Positions 5,782 to 13,805 of a DNA stretch of 21,042 nucleotides are shown here, in pieces (within the stretch, counting starts at the first letter, position 1; every line of letters begins with the position of its first letter). The notes under the pieces were generated by a model. It did not search any database and was not told where the DNA came from. It saw only the letters and a list, made by a program, of their open reading frames with translations. A program made the translations under genes and the position numbers. This DNA comes from a virus: IMG/VR virus record IMGVR_UViG_3300034071_002052, positions 1-21,042 of that record; one strand, given 5' to 3'.

Positions 5782-7395
5782 ATGAGCAAAGTTATAGAAT
5801 TCGGTCCCGAAGCAAGGGAAAAAATGATTAGTGGTATTGATAAACTAGCTGATGCTGTTACAGCCACTTTAGGTCCTAATGGACGTAACGTAGTTATTGC
5901 TAATGGAGGTATTCCTCAAAGCACTAAAGATGGTGTCACAGTAGCTAAATCAATCACATTAGAAGATCCAATTGAAGAATTGGGAGTACAATTAGTTAAA
6001 CAAGCAGCTATTAAAACTGCTGATAATGCTGGTGATGGTACTACAACATCTACTTTGTTGGCTCGTGAAATGGCTAAACAAGGTCTTAAATATCTTAACC
6101 ATGGTGAAAATGCTGTTGAGATTAAACGTAGTATTGATAAAGCAGTAAAAGAAGTAATTGAACATCTCCGTCATGAAATTAAAGAAGATATTTCAAATGA
6201 GGAACAACTTAAACAAATCGCTACAATTTCAGCAAACAACGATCCAGAAGTAGGTGAATTAATTGCTACAGCGATGCAAAAAGTAGGTCGTGAAGGTGTT
6301 GTATTCATTGAAGAATCTAAAAACGGTGAAACATATCTTGAAACAGTAGAAGGTATGCAGTTTGATAGAGGTTACAAATCACCTTACTTTGTAACTGATA
6401 ACAATTCAATGACTACTACTTTACAAGATGCTTTGATTTTGATTGCAGACAAGAAATTTACTCAAGTAAAAGAGTTGTTGCCTATTTTAGAAGCTGTATC
6501 TAACCAAAATAAACCTTTAGTTATTATTGCTGAAGATGTAGATGGTGAAGCGCTTGCTACTTTGATTGTAAACAAAGCAAGAGGTATTTTGAAAGTTGTA
6601 GCTGTTAAGGCTCCTGATTTTGGAGACCGTCGTAAACTAATTCTTGAAGACATTGCTATCTTGACTGGTGGACAAGTATTCAGTACTGAAAAAGGTATGA
6701 AGTTGGATAAGTTTAGTTGGGATTGGTTTGGTCAAGCTCGTGTTGTGACTGTAGGTAAAGATGAAACTACTATTGTAGATGGTAAAGGTGAATCAGACAA
6801 AATCACAGACCGTATTGAAGAACTTCACAATCAAATTGAAAAAGCAATTTCACCATATGAAAAAGAAAAGTTGCAAGAACGTTTGGCTAAGTTTATTGGT
6901 GGTGTAGCAGTTGTTCACGTTGGTGGGTTTACTGAAGCGGAAATGAAAGAAAAGAAAGATCGAGTAGATGATGCTCTTCAAGCAACTAAAGCTGCTTTAG
7001 AAGAAGGTATTGTACCGGGTGGTGGAATGGCTTTGTTACATGCTCGAAATGGTATTAGTGATCTTAATAGTATTGGTGGTAGAATTGTTTATAATGTTTG
7101 TGCTGAACCATTTAAGAAAATTTTATCTAATGCTGGTTATGAATTAGAAGACATTTACAACGCATTATCAGGAGCAACAGGAGGTGATTATTGGTACGGA
7201 TTCAATTTGTTTGATGAAGATTTTCATGACATGAGAGAAATTGGAGTAATTGATCCAGCTAAAGTAACTCGTACAGCACTTGAAAATGCAGCTTCAGTAG
7301 CTGGTACTATCTTATTAACAGAAGCTGTTATTGTTGACAAACCAGAAGAAAAGAAAGGTGATGAAGGGTTTGGCAATATGATGGGAATGATGTAA
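5782..7395 (+). CDS. groEL: Chaperonin GroEL (phage-encoded)
   Basis: A 537-residue group I chaperonin, a little shorter than the usual 545. Nucleotide-site motifs: LGPNGRNVV (30-38), KDGVTVAK (49-56), GDGTTT (84-89, with the equivalent of E. coli D87), and the hydrolysis aspartate in DDAL (D397, equivalent to E. coli D398). The apical substrate-binding segment is kept as [10 protein letters not shown] (194-203), and GDRRK (281-285) is present. The tail ends GFGNMMGMM, a shortened version of the GGM repeat. The region after GGGMALLH is several residues shorter than in E. coli. All ATPase residues look intact, so it should be active. It is paired with groES and embedded between clamp and clamp-loader genes. 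Confidence 0.98.
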   Translation: MSKVIEFGPEAREKMISGIDKLADAVTATLGPNGRNVVIANGGIPQSTKDGVTVAKSITLEDPIEELGVQLVKQAAIKTADNAGDGTTTSTLLAREMAKQGLKYLNHGENAVEIKRSIDKAVKEVIEHLRHEIKEDISNEEQLKQIATISANNDPEVGELIATAMQKVGREGVVFIEESKNGETYLETVEGMQFDRGYKSPYFVTDNNSMTTTLQDALILIADKKFTQVKELLPILEAVSNQNKPLVIIAEDVDGEALATLIVNKARGILKVVAVKAPDFGDRRKLILEDIAILTGGQVFSTEKGMKLDKFSWDWFGQARVVTVGKDETTIVDGKGESDKITDRIEELHNQIEKAISPYEKEKLQERLAKFIGGVAVVHVGGFTEAEMKEKKDRVDDALQATKAALEEGIVPGGGMALLHARNGISDLNSIGGRIVYNVCAEPFKKILSNAGYELEDIYNALSGATGGDYWYGFNLFDEDFHDMREIGVIDPAKVTRTALENAASVAGTILLTEAVIVDKPEEKKGDEGFGNMMGMM

Positions 7396-7405
7396 ATTAA
7401 CAATT

Positions 7406-7594
7406 ATGCAAGACGCAGTATCATTAATTGGAAAACTTATTACTATTGACGGTCAATTACTTACTGTTAAAGCGTTGTATTTTATTCCTGGTACTGATAG
7501 GATTTATGTAGGTATGGCCACAGCAGGTCATACTTACATAAACTATCCTATTGAGAGTTTAATTCCATATTTTCAAGATCAAATTAAGTTATGA
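7406..7594 (+). CDS. Hypothetical protein (62 aa)
   Basis: A 62-residue protein that I do not recognise. The sequence alternates hydrophobic and polar residues (VSLIGKLITIDGQLLTVKALYFIPG, then DRIYVGMATAG), which suggests a small beta barrel, and it has no cysteines or charged clusters. It starts ten bases after groEL and ends in an ATGA overlap with the next gene. Its place after groEL suggests co-transcription, but no link to the chaperonin can be shown. Confidence 0.65.
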   Translation: MQDAVSLIGKLITIDGQLLTVKALYFIPGTDRIYVGMATAGHTYINYPIESLIPYFQDQIKL

Positions 7595-7857
7595 GCAAAA
7601 CAGAAATACAAGAAAAATTAATTGAATTTGCTCAACGTGTCCCTCCTGGTGATCGTTGGCAAGTAATGCATGTTAATACTGTTCAAAATGGTTTAACAGA
7701 AGCATTAGAAGCTTATTATCAAGCCGTAGTTACAAAACCTCAAGCATTTCGTTTAGATTTGGCTCAAGGAAAACTTTATGGTATTTTCAACAATGAAGTA
7801 GAAGTTAAAGAACCAGAACCTAAAAAATATTCAATATACGGAGACTATGAGTTCTAA
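7591..7857 (+). CDS. Hypothetical protein (88 aa)
   Basis: An 88-residue protein that I do not recognise. The first 45 residues look helical (SKTEIQEKLIEFAQRV and LTEALEAYYQAVVT), followed by a short strand region and a charged Pro/Glu/Lys linker (VEVKEPEPKKYS). The ATG overlaps the previous stop as ATGA. The last 11 bases overlap the clamp-loader gene in another frame. Tight coupling to that gene suggests it belongs to the replication unit; no function can be assigned. Confidence 0.65.
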   Translation: MSKTEIQEKLIEFAQRVPPGDRWQVMHVNTVQNGLTEALEAYYQAVVTKPQAFRLDLAQGKLYGIFNNEVEVKEPEPKKYSIYGDYEF

Positions 7858-8782
7858 GCAACATACACTTTGGGTTGAGAAATATCGTTCTCAAAATCTT
7901 TCTACATATGTAGGAAATGAACAAATTAAAGGTACTATTTCAAAGTACCTAGAACAGAATGATATTCAAAATTTTATTTTCTACGGCCCTGCTGGTACCG
8001 GTAAAACTACTCTTGCTAAACTTATTGTTAATAATCTTAATTGCGATTATCTCTATATTAACGCTTCCGATGAACGTGGTATTGATACTATTAGGGATAA
8101 GGTCCAGGGCTTCTCATCTGTGGCATCGTTTAAACCTCTTAAAGTTGTTATCTTGGATGAAGCAGATTTTCTTACAATCCAAGCACAAGCATCATTAAGA
8201 AACATTATTGAAACATTTGCCCGTACTACAAGATTTATCTTAACTTGTAATTATGTTGAGCGTATTATTGATCCTCTTCAATCACGCTGCCAGGTACTTA
8301 AAATTGTACCTCCATCAAAACAAGATATTGCTTATCATATTATAGACATTCTTAAAAAAGAGAATGTTGGGATGGGAGCTGAGGACTTAAAACTAGTTAT
8401 TAATCAATTTTATCCTGATCTACGTAAAATGCTTAATACACTTCAAATGGGTGTAACAGGTGAGGAGGTAGTCATTGATAAAAACATATTAGTGTCTAGT
8501 AACTACAAAAATCAAGTACTCATGGAATTATGCAAACCAACAGCTAAGTCATTTAATAACATTAGACAGATTATAGCTGATTCTAGTGTTAATGATTTTG
8601 AAGAATTATTTAGATTTTTATTTGATAATGTAGATAAATATGCTCCTATAAGTATGGGTGAAGTTATTATTCATATTGAAGAATATCAATACCATGCTAA
8701 TTTTAGAATTGATAAAGAAATAAACATTATGGCTTTGATATCTAGAATTTTATCATTAATTTTAAGTAAAAGAGTAATATGA
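7847..8782 (+). CDS. 44: Clamp loader large subunit, AAA+ ATPase (T4 gp44/RFC-like)
   Basis: A 311-residue AAA+ ATPase that opens the sliding clamp and loads it at primer ends; T4 gp44 has 319. Motifs in order: WVEKYR (9-14), the clamp-loader N-terminal box; Walker A GPAGTGKTT (47-55); NASDERG (72-78); Walker B VILDEAD (101-107); sensor 1 TCNY (133-136); and the SRC arginine-finger box (146-148). All are intact. The C-terminal part should form the collar. The start at 7847 overlaps the previous gene by 11 bases and is needed for the WVEKYR box. The gene for its small partner lies two genes downstream, not adjacent as in T4. Confidence 0.97.
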   Translation: MSSKQHTLWVEKYRSQNLSTYVGNEQIKGTISKYLEQNDIQNFIFYGPAGTGKTTLAKLIVNNLNCDYLYINASDERGIDTIRDKVQGFSSVASFKPLKVVILDEADFLTIQAQASLRNIIETFARTTRFILTCNYVERIIDPLQSRCQVLKIVPPSKQDIAYHIIDILKKENVGMGAEDLKLVINQFYPDLRKMLNTLQMGVTGEEVVIDKNILVSSNYKNQVLMELCKPTAKSFNNIRQIIADSSVNDFEELFRFLFDNVDKYAPISMGEVIIHIEEYQYHANFRIDKEINIMALISRILSLILSKRVI

Positions 8783-8976
8783 AAAAATTCATCCACTTTT
8801 TTATACTTTGGGTAGCAAGTAACTTATCTGTTCCTTTTTGGATGGTAGGTCATGTTCACCTAACTATGAATGTGTATGATGATATTAAAGAAATTATAGC
8901 ATCATTTGGAATGAATACCTTAGTTGCTGTAGGATTTTATTTAGAATGGAAAAAACATAAAGAAAATGAAAAATAA
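8779..8976 (+). CDS. Small membrane protein (65 aa)
   Basis: A 65-residue protein with two likely membrane segments: roughly residues 4-25 (FIHFFILWVASNLSVPFWMVG) and 39-56 (IIASFGMNTLVAVGFYLEW), then a basic/acidic tail KKHKENEK. The loop between them is acidic (YDDIKE), so a hairpin topology is likely. It overlaps the clamp-loader gene by ATGA and the next gene by 11 bases. I do not recognise the family. A membrane protein between two clamp-loader subunits is unexpected; it may simply be an inserted accessory gene. Confidence 0.7.
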   Translation: MKKFIHFFILWVASNLSVPFWMVGHVHLTMNVYDDIKEIIASFGMNTLVAVGFYLEWKKHKENEK

Positions 8977-9208
8977 TCAAATGAACCTTAATTTTGATTT
9001 GTCTAAGACAACATCAATGGAAACACCATCAGGTGGTAAAATTTGGAGTCAAGGAGTTATCCTTCGAAAAGTATCTCGTTTTGTAGTAGGCGCTGATGAA
9101 GATGCTCTTATTCCTATTCCTGTATTTTATGATGTAGAAAGTGGAGAAATTTTACTTGAAGCATTGCCTAAGGAATTAAGAAAAGAATACGGCGGTGACG
9201 ATATTTGA
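8966..9208 (+). CDS. Conserved phage protein resembling a zinc ribbon without cysteines
   Basis: An 80-residue protein. It begins MKNNQMNLNFDLSKTTSMETPSGGKIW and continues VILRKVSRFVVGADEDALIPIPVF, then SGEILLEALPKEL. From memory, T4-like cyanophages carry a small protein of the form NFDLSKTxxVxCxxCG...LRKVS...xxxPIPVFxCxxCG...LP, with two CxxC pairs. Here the frame and the LRKVS and IPIPVF cores match, but no cysteine is left, so zinc binding would be lost. A second in-frame ATG at 8981 (MNLNFDL) fits that family's usual start equally well. It overlaps the gp62-like gene by 14 bases. Function unknown. Confidence 0.7.
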   Translation: MKNNQMNLNFDLSKTTSMETPSGGKIWSQGVILRKVSRFVVGADEDALIPIPVFYDVESGEILLEALPKELRKEYGGDDI

Positions 9209-9614
9209 TTGGTTAAAAGAAATCACCACTAATAAAACGTCCTGGTCTTCTTTTACGGAAGACCAGCAAGAGTCATTTAACTCTTATATGGTTCATAGAT
9301 TTGTAAGTATGTATGAAGGATACACTGAGGTTGCAAATTTTGGCCAAAGAATACCCTACCCTGATAAAGAAAAAACTTATAAATACTATTGTTCTATGTT
9401 ACCTAAAAAGAATGTCTTCCTCAAATACATCAAAGCTTCAAAAAAGAAGCCTAGCAACTCACTACTACAACATGTAGCTAATTTTTACACTATATCACTA
9501 GGTGAGGCTGAGGATTATTTATACATTCTTAAAAAAGAAGGAGTAGAATACATTCTTGAAAAATCAGGAATTGATGAAAAAGAAATTAAAAAGTTATTAA
9601 AAGAAATCCAATGA
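9195..9614 (+). CDS. 62: Clamp loader small subunit (T4 gp62-like)
   Basis: A 139-residue protein read as the non-ATPase clamp-loader subunit that joins four gp44-type subunits. T4 gp62 is 187 residues, and shorter forms occur in other T4-like phages. The pattern I recognise from those relatives is FDWLKEIT...W..FTEDQQESFNSYMVHRFVSM near the start, YYCSMLPKKNVFLKYIK (about 64-80), and the closing YILEKSGIDEKEIKKLLKE. The start is GTG, inside the previous gene; the first ATG is far too late (residue 32) and would remove the conserved N-terminus. A nine-base-pair hairpin lies within its first 25 codons. It ends in ATGA with the next gene. Confidence 0.85.
   Translation: MTIFDWLKEITTNKTSWSSFTEDQQESFNSYMVHRFVSMYEGYTEVANFGQRIPYPDKEKTYKYYCSMLPKKNVFLKYIKASKKKPSNSLLQHVANFYTISLGEAEDYLYILKKEGVEYILEKSGIDEKEIKKLLKEIQ
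9242..9266 (+). other. Strong hairpin inside the start of gene 62
   Basis: CTGGTCTTC (9242-9250) pairs perfectly with GAAGACCAG (9258-9266) around a seven-base loop TTTTACG. It starts 47 bases after the GTG start, inside coding sequence, and has no T-tract, so it is not a terminator. In the mRNA it could influence translation or stability. Chance is possible, but perfect nine-pair stems with this G+C content are unusual here. Confidence 0.5.
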
Positions 9615-9865
9615 CAAAAAACAGTGATTTAGGTTTTAGAGGAGAACATCCAAAAACAAGAACCATAATTGAAACAGACTCAATTATAGACTCAGTTATT
9701 GATGAGCATATTAAAAGAGCTGAAATGGGTAAAAACAAGTATAACAATACTTTAGATAGAACAGATTTATCTGTATTAGACTATCTACAACATGCTAAAG
9801 AAGAAGCAATGGATTTAGCTCTATATCTAGAGAAAACAATCCAGATGCTTAAAGGTAAAAAATAA
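9611..9865 (+). CDS. Small helical phage protein, MazG-like NTP pyrophosphohydrolase-like
   Basis: An 84-residue protein with HIKRAEMGKNKYNNTL around residue 33 and LSVLDYLQHAKEEAMDLALYLEK around 53-75. I recall this GxxKYGxxLDR.D...LxxAxEExxDxxxYLxK pattern from small phage proteins often labelled MazG-like or DUF5664-type. The E-E-x-x-D helix resembles a metal-binding helix of all-alpha NTP pyrophosphohydrolases. A full MazG domain usually has a second EExxD-type helix, which is not seen, so activity is doubtful. It overlaps gene 62 by ATGA. A role in nucleotide pool cleaning would fit the replication setting; this is inference. Confidence 0.6.
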   Translation: MTKNSDLGFRGEHPKTRTIIETDSIIDSVIDEHIKRAEMGKNKYNNTLDRTDLSVLDYLQHAKEEAMDLALYLEKTIQMLKGKK

Positions 9866-9868
9866 GTT

Positions 9869-10822
9869 TTGAGTAAAAAGAAAAAAATACCTGCAATTGT
9901 AAAACAAATCAAACAACATACTCTAAAGGAAATTAATTATGCTACTGAAAAAGCAATTTCCTATAGTCAAATGTCTATGTTTTTGTCTTGCCCTCGTAAA
10001 TGGTCTTTACAATATAGAGACGGTTATTATACATCTGAACAGTCTATTCATATGACATTCGGAACTGCACTACATGAGGTTATACAACACTATATAACAA
10101 CTATATACAATATTAGTGGTGCTGAAGCGGACCGAATTAATTTAGAAGAATATTTTGAGGAACGCTTTAGAGAAACATATTTAAAAGATTATAAATCTAA
10201 TAAAAATGTTCATTTTAGTGATCCTGTTGAAATGAGAGAGTTTTATGAAGATGGTTTAGCTATTTTAAATTTTGTAAAGAAAAAACGAAGTGGGTATTTT
10301 GGTAAACAAGGATGGTTTTTAGTGGGCTGTGAAGTACCTCTATTACTTAATCCTCATTCTGAATTTAGAACTATCTTATATAAAGGCTACTTGGATGTTG
10401 TTTTGTATCATGAACCAACTAATACTTTTAAAATTATAGATATTAAAACATCTAGAAGCGGTTGGGATGATAAAACTAAAAAAGATGAAACTAAACAACT
10501 CCAATTAGTCCTTTATAAAAAGTTTTATAGTAAACAATTTGGAGTACCTGAAGACAATATTGAAATAGAATTTTTTATTGTTAAAAGAAAAATATGGGAA
10601 GAATCACCATTTCCAATATCTAGGATTCAAGAATACACTCCTGCTAGCGGTAAAATTAAAATGGGTAAAGCAACTAACACTATTAATTCATTTATAGAAG
10701 AAGTATTTAACCATGATGGTTCATATAAAGATAAAGTATTTGAACCAAACCCATCAAAATGGAATTGCATGTATTGTCCTTTTAAAAATAAAAAAGAACT
10801 TTGTACTGCTAGTATATCTTAA
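9869..10822 (+). CDS. PD-(D/E)XK nuclease with putative Fe-S cluster (RecB/Cas4-like)
   Basis: A 317-residue nuclease of the RecB/AddB/Cas4 type. Catalytic elements: H69 in ALHEVIQHY, E155, D176 in GYLDVVL, D191-x-K193 in IIDIKTS, and the Q-rich motif QLQLVLYK (210-217). Four cysteines, C41 (FLSCPRKW), C300, C303 and C312 (NCMYCPF...LC), have the one-plus-three spacing that holds a 4Fe-4S cluster in Cas4 and AddB. The start is TTG at 9869, three bases after the previous stop; the first ATG would cut into the SYSQMSMFLSCPRKW box, so TTG is preferred. It may act in recombination or end processing alongside the replisome. No Cas1/Cas2 genes are near, so CRISPR adaptation is unlikely. Confidence 0.88.
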   Translation: MSKKKKIPAIVKQIKQHTLKEINYATEKAISYSQMSMFLSCPRKWSLQYRDGYYTSEQSIHMTFGTALHEVIQHYITTIYNISGAEADRINLEEYFEERFRETYLKDYKSNKNVHFSDPVEMREFYEDGLAILNFVKKKRSGYFGKQGWFLVGCEVPLLLNPHSEFRTILYKGYLDVVLYHEPTNTFKIIDIKTSRSGWDDKTKKDETKQLQLVLYKKFYSKQFGVPEDNIEIEFFIVKRKIWEESPFPISRIQEYTPASGKIKMGKATNTINSFIEEVFNHDGSYKDKVFEPNPSKWNCMYCPFKNKKELCTASIS

Positions 10823-10832
10823 AAAATCTTCA

Positions 10833-10850
10833 TATATTTATATATATAAA
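10833..10850 (+). promoter_or_regulatory. A+T-rich gap with -10-like elements before glycan module
   Basis: The 43-base gap 10823-10865 has no gene. It contains TTCATATATT (10829-10838), shared with the element before 14270, followed by TATATATAAA (10841-10850). Either TATATT at 10833 or TATAAA at 10845 could be a -10 box for the unit beginning at 10866, with a short leader of about 10-27 bases. No -35 and no terminator hairpin for the nuclease gene can be seen. Confidence 0.35.
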
Positions 10851-10865
10851 AATTAAATAAAAGCT

Positions 10866-11060
10866 ATGACAAATAAAAAGGATATGACATTAACCTCTGT
10901 AAAAGTACAGAGTGAGTTATTTGAGGATTTTAAGATTGCATGTGTTAAGTACAAATTTTCTTTACAAAAACTTGCTGACCGCACTATTCATTTGTATCTT
11001 ACAGATGAAGATTTTCGTAAAAAAGTTCATTCACACAACAACCTAGAAATTAAAAACTAA
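10866..11060 (+). CDS. Ribbon-helix-helix-like small protein
   Basis: A 64-residue protein with a likely ribbon-helix-helix fold: a short strand (TLTSVKVQSELF), helix 1 (EDFKIACVKYKF), a turn (SLQKL) and helix 2 (LADRTIHLYLTDEDFRKKV). Similar small proteins with FSLQKLxxR...YLxDxxFR are familiar in T4-like cyanophages, where the function is unknown; the fold suggests a dimeric DNA-binding regulator. It is the first gene after the A+T-rich gap, seven bases ahead of the glycosyltransferase genes, so it could control the promoter in front of it. That role is inferred from position only. Confidence 0.72.
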   Translation: MTNKKDMTLTSVKVQSELFEDFKIACVKYKFSLQKLADRTIHLYLTDEDFRKKVHSHNNLEIKN

Positions 11061-11067
11061 AAAATAC

Positions 11068-12501
11068 ATGAATTCAAGTTTTGCTTACTTACCTCCTGAT
11101 AAGAGGAAGAAAATTATGCTTATCTGTGATGACATTAGAGTTACTTCTGGTGTAGCAACAGTAGCTAAAGAAATAGTTATTCACACCGCCCAACATTTTA
11201 ATTGGGTTAATTTAGGAGGAGCTATTACTCACCCTGAAGTTGGTAAACGTTTAGACTTATCTCAATCAACTAATGATGTTACTGGATTAAAAGACTCATC
11301 AGTAATAATGTACCCAGTAAATGAATATGGCAACCCAGACATTTTAAGACAATTAATTAAAATTGAACAGCCAGATGCTATTATGTTAATTACTGATCCT
11401 CGTTACTTTGTTTGGTTGTTTGCCATGGAAAATGAAATTCGCAAATCAATCCCTATCACTTACCTAAACATCTGGGATGATTATCCAGCGCCATTATATA
11501 ATTTACCTTATTATGAGGCTTGTGATTTATTGATGGGTATTTCAAAACAAACAGTAAATATTAATAAGCTTGTTTTAGGAGATAAAGCAGATAAAAAAAT
11601 TATCAAATATGTTCCTCATGGATTGAATCATGAAATTTTTAAACCTTTAGATAAAAATGATTCTAAACTATTAGAATTTAAGAAAAATTTATTTAAAGGT
11701 AAAGAATATGATTTTGCTTTATTATTTAACTCCCGAAATATTAGACGCAAACAAATCCCAGATACAATGTTAGCTTATAGACATTTTATAGATAAATTGC
11801 CTATTGAACAAGCTAAAAAATGTGTTTTAGTTCTTCATACAGAACGAGTGAGTGAACATGGTACTGATTTAGAAGCTGTTATTGAATTATTACTAAATGG
11901 AGATCAATATAATGTAATTTTTACAGACGCTAGATTTGACCCATCACAAATGAATATGCTTTATAATAGTACTAATTGTCAAATCTTATTAACATCTAAT
12001 GAGGGTTGGGGATTAAGTTTAACAGAAGCTATTTTAGCAGGTAATCTTATTATTGCTAATGTGACTGGAGGTATGCAAGACCAAATGGGATTCAAAGATG
12101 AAAATGGAGAATGGTTTACACCATCACCAGAAATCCCATCAAATCATAGAGGAACATATAAAAAACAAGGTGACTGGGCATTTCCAGTATTTCCTTCATC
12201 ACGTACACTTGTAGGTTCACCTCCAACTCCTTATATTTGGGATGATACTTGTCGTCCTGAAGACGCTACTGAACAAATTATAAATGTTTATAATTTATCT
12301 CTTGAGGAGCGTGAAGAAAGAGGATTAAAAGGTAGAGAATGGGCTATAAATGAAGCTGGATTTACTGGAGAAACTCAAGGTAAAAGAGTAATTGAAGCAT
12401 TTGATGAATTATTTTCTACTTGGAAACCAAGAGAAAAATTTGAATTTATTAATGCTACTGAAGTTAAAGATAGAATTTTAAAACACGAATTAATATATTA
12501 A
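11068..12501 (+). CDS. Glycosyltransferase, GT-B fold (GT4-type)
   Basis: A 477-residue retaining-type glycosyltransferase. The N-terminal Rossmann half begins KIMLICDDIRVTSGVATVAKEIV, with the glycine turn typical of GT4 enzymes. The C-terminal nucleotide-sugar half carries the EX7E motif in EGWGLSLTE (E312 and E320), followed by AILAGNLIIAN. An insertion of about 60 residues after that motif (ENGEWFTPSPEIPS to YIWDD) resembles the equivalent in phage GT4 proteins. Donor and acceptor cannot be told by eye. It shares its last base with the next gene's ATG (TAATG), and the two glycosyltransferases probably act in sequence on the same glycan. Confidence 0.92.
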   Translation: MNSSFAYLPPDKRKKIMLICDDIRVTSGVATVAKEIVIHTAQHFNWVNLGGAITHPEVGKRLDLSQSTNDVTGLKDSSVIMYPVNEYGNPDILRQLIKIEQPDAIMLITDPRYFVWLFAMENEIRKSIPITYLNIWDDYPAPLYNLPYYEACDLLMGISKQTVNINKLVLGDKADKKIIKYVPHGLNHEIFKPLDKNDSKLLEFKKNLFKGKEYDFALLFNSRNIRRKQIPDTMLAYRHFIDKLPIEQAKKCVLVLHTERVSEHGTDLEAVIELLLNGDQYNVIFTDARFDPSQMNMLYNSTNCQILLTSNEGWGLSLTEAILAGNLIIANVTGGMQDQMGFKDENGEWFTPSPEIPSNHRGTYKKQGDWAFPVFPSSRTLVGSPPTPYIWDDTCRPEDATEQIINVYNLSLEEREERGLKGREWAINEAGFTGETQGKRVIEAFDELFSTWKPREKFEFINATEVKDRILKHELIY

Positions 12502-13805
12502 TGAAACCGTTATTTGTAATAAGTTGTCCATTTGATACCTTTTCAGGGTATGGTGCTCGTTCTAGAGATTTGGTTAAGGCCATTATTGAAACAGACAAGT
12601 ATGAAGTAAAATTATTATCTCAACGTTGGGGTAATACACCTTTTGGATTTTGTAATGCTAATCCTGAATGGTCATTTTTAATGAACCATGCTTTAACTTC
12701 TCCTCAACAACCCCAACCTGATATTTGGATGCAGATTACTGTCCCAAATGAATTTCAACCAATAGGAAAATTCAATATTGGATGTACAGCAGGTATTGAA
12801 AGCAACATCTGCCCAGGAGATTGGATTGAAGGATTAAATAGAATGAATTTAAATTTTGTTTCATCAAATCATTCTAAAAAAGTATTTGAAGATTGTGAAT
12901 TTGAAAAAAGAAATAAACAAACAAATGTTTTAGAGTCTACTATTAAATTAGAAAAACCAGTTGAAGTATTATTTGAAGGAGCAGACACAAATGTTTATAA
13001 AATATTAGATAAAATACCTCAAAGCGAATTATATACTTCATTAATGGGTATTAAAGAAAAATTTGCTTATTTGTTTGTAGGGCATTGGATGGAAGGTGAT
13101 ATGGGTGAAGATAGGAAAAATGTAGGTTTATTAGTTAAAGCGTTTTTAGAAACATTTAAAAATAAAATGAATAAACCTGCTTTAATTTTAAAAACATCTC
13201 AAGTAAGTTCATCTTATTATGATAGAGAAGAAATTCTTAAGAAAATTAAAAAAATTAAGAAAACAGTAAACTCTAAAAACTTACCTAACATATACCTTTT
13301 ACATGGTGAATTCTCAGATGAAGAAATGAATGAGCTTTATAATCATCCAAAAGTAAAGGCTATGGTTAATTTAACTAAAGGAGAAGGTTTTGGTCGTCCA
13401 TTACTTGAATTTAGTTTAACTAAAAAGCCTATCATTTGTTCTGGATGGTCAGGTCAAATAGATTTCTTAGACTCTAAACTAACCTGTTTATTAGGAGGCC
13501 AATTAACTAATGTTCATCCAAGTACTAAAAACCAGTTCCTGTTACCTGAATCAAAATGGTTTACTGTAGACCATGGTCAAACTGGTTTTTATTTAAAAGA
13601 TGTTTTTGAAAATTATAAAAATTACACTGAAAATGCTAAACGTTTAACTAGCAAAAATAAAAATAATTTTAGTTGGGATGCTATGAAAGAAAAAGTAGAT
13701 GAATTACTTACTAAATATGTTCCTGAGTTTCCTAAAGAAGTTAAATTAGAATTACCTAAGTTAAATAAAATTGAAATACCTAAATTAAAAAAGATAAATG
13801 GATAA
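12501..13805 (+). CDS. Glycosyltransferase, GT-B fold (GT4/GT1-type)
   Basis: A 434-residue glycosyltransferase. It begins PLFVISCPFDTFSGYGARSRDLV, a GT-B N-terminal donor/acceptor loop, and has the EX7E motif in EGFGRPLLE (E295 and E303), followed by KKPIICSGWSGQIDFL. The middle has LLFEGADTNVY and LFVGHWM, the usual start of the C-terminal domain. The last 25 residues are a Lys/Pro-rich tail with a loose repeat (KLELPKLNKIEIPKLKK), perhaps a membrane- or partner-binding extension. It overlaps the following zinc-ribbon gene by 8 bases. Substrates are unknown. Confidence 0.9.
   Translation: MKPLFVISCPFDTFSGYGARSRDLVKAIIETDKYEVKLLSQRWGNTPFGFCNANPEWSFLMNHALTSPQQPQPDIWMQITVPNEFQPIGKFNIGCTAGIESNICPGDWIEGLNRMNLNFVSSNHSKKVFEDCEFEKRNKQTNVLESTIKLEKPVEVLFEGADTNVYKILDKIPQSELYTSLMGIKEKFAYLFVGHWMEGDMGEDRKNVGLLVKAFLETFKNKMNKPALILKTSQVSSSYYDREEILKKIKKIKKTVNSKNLPNIYLLHGEFSDEEMNELYNHPKVKAMVNLTKGEGFGRPLLEFSLTKKPIICSGWSGQIDFLDSKLTCLLGGQLTNVHPSTKNQFLLPESKWFTVDHGQTGFYLKDVFENYKNYTENAKRLTSKNKNNFSWDAMKEKVDELLTKYVPEFPKEVKLELPKLNKIEIPKLKKING

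Noticed and set aside
7959-8198. Forward 79-residue frame inside the clamp-loader gene
   Set aside because: Leucine/isoleucine-rich shadow of the AAA+ gene; the real frame carries all Walker motifs here.
9378-9385. TATAAATA, identical to the T4 late promoter core
   Set aside because: It is inside the coding part of the gp62-like gene, no gene begins nearby, and such A+T octamers are expected by chance here.
9869-10822. CRISPR-associated Cas4 as the identity of the nuclease
   Set aside because: There are no repeats, spacers, cas1 or cas2 in the window, and the protein is longer than typical Cas4; a RecB/Cas4-like phage nuclease is the safer call.
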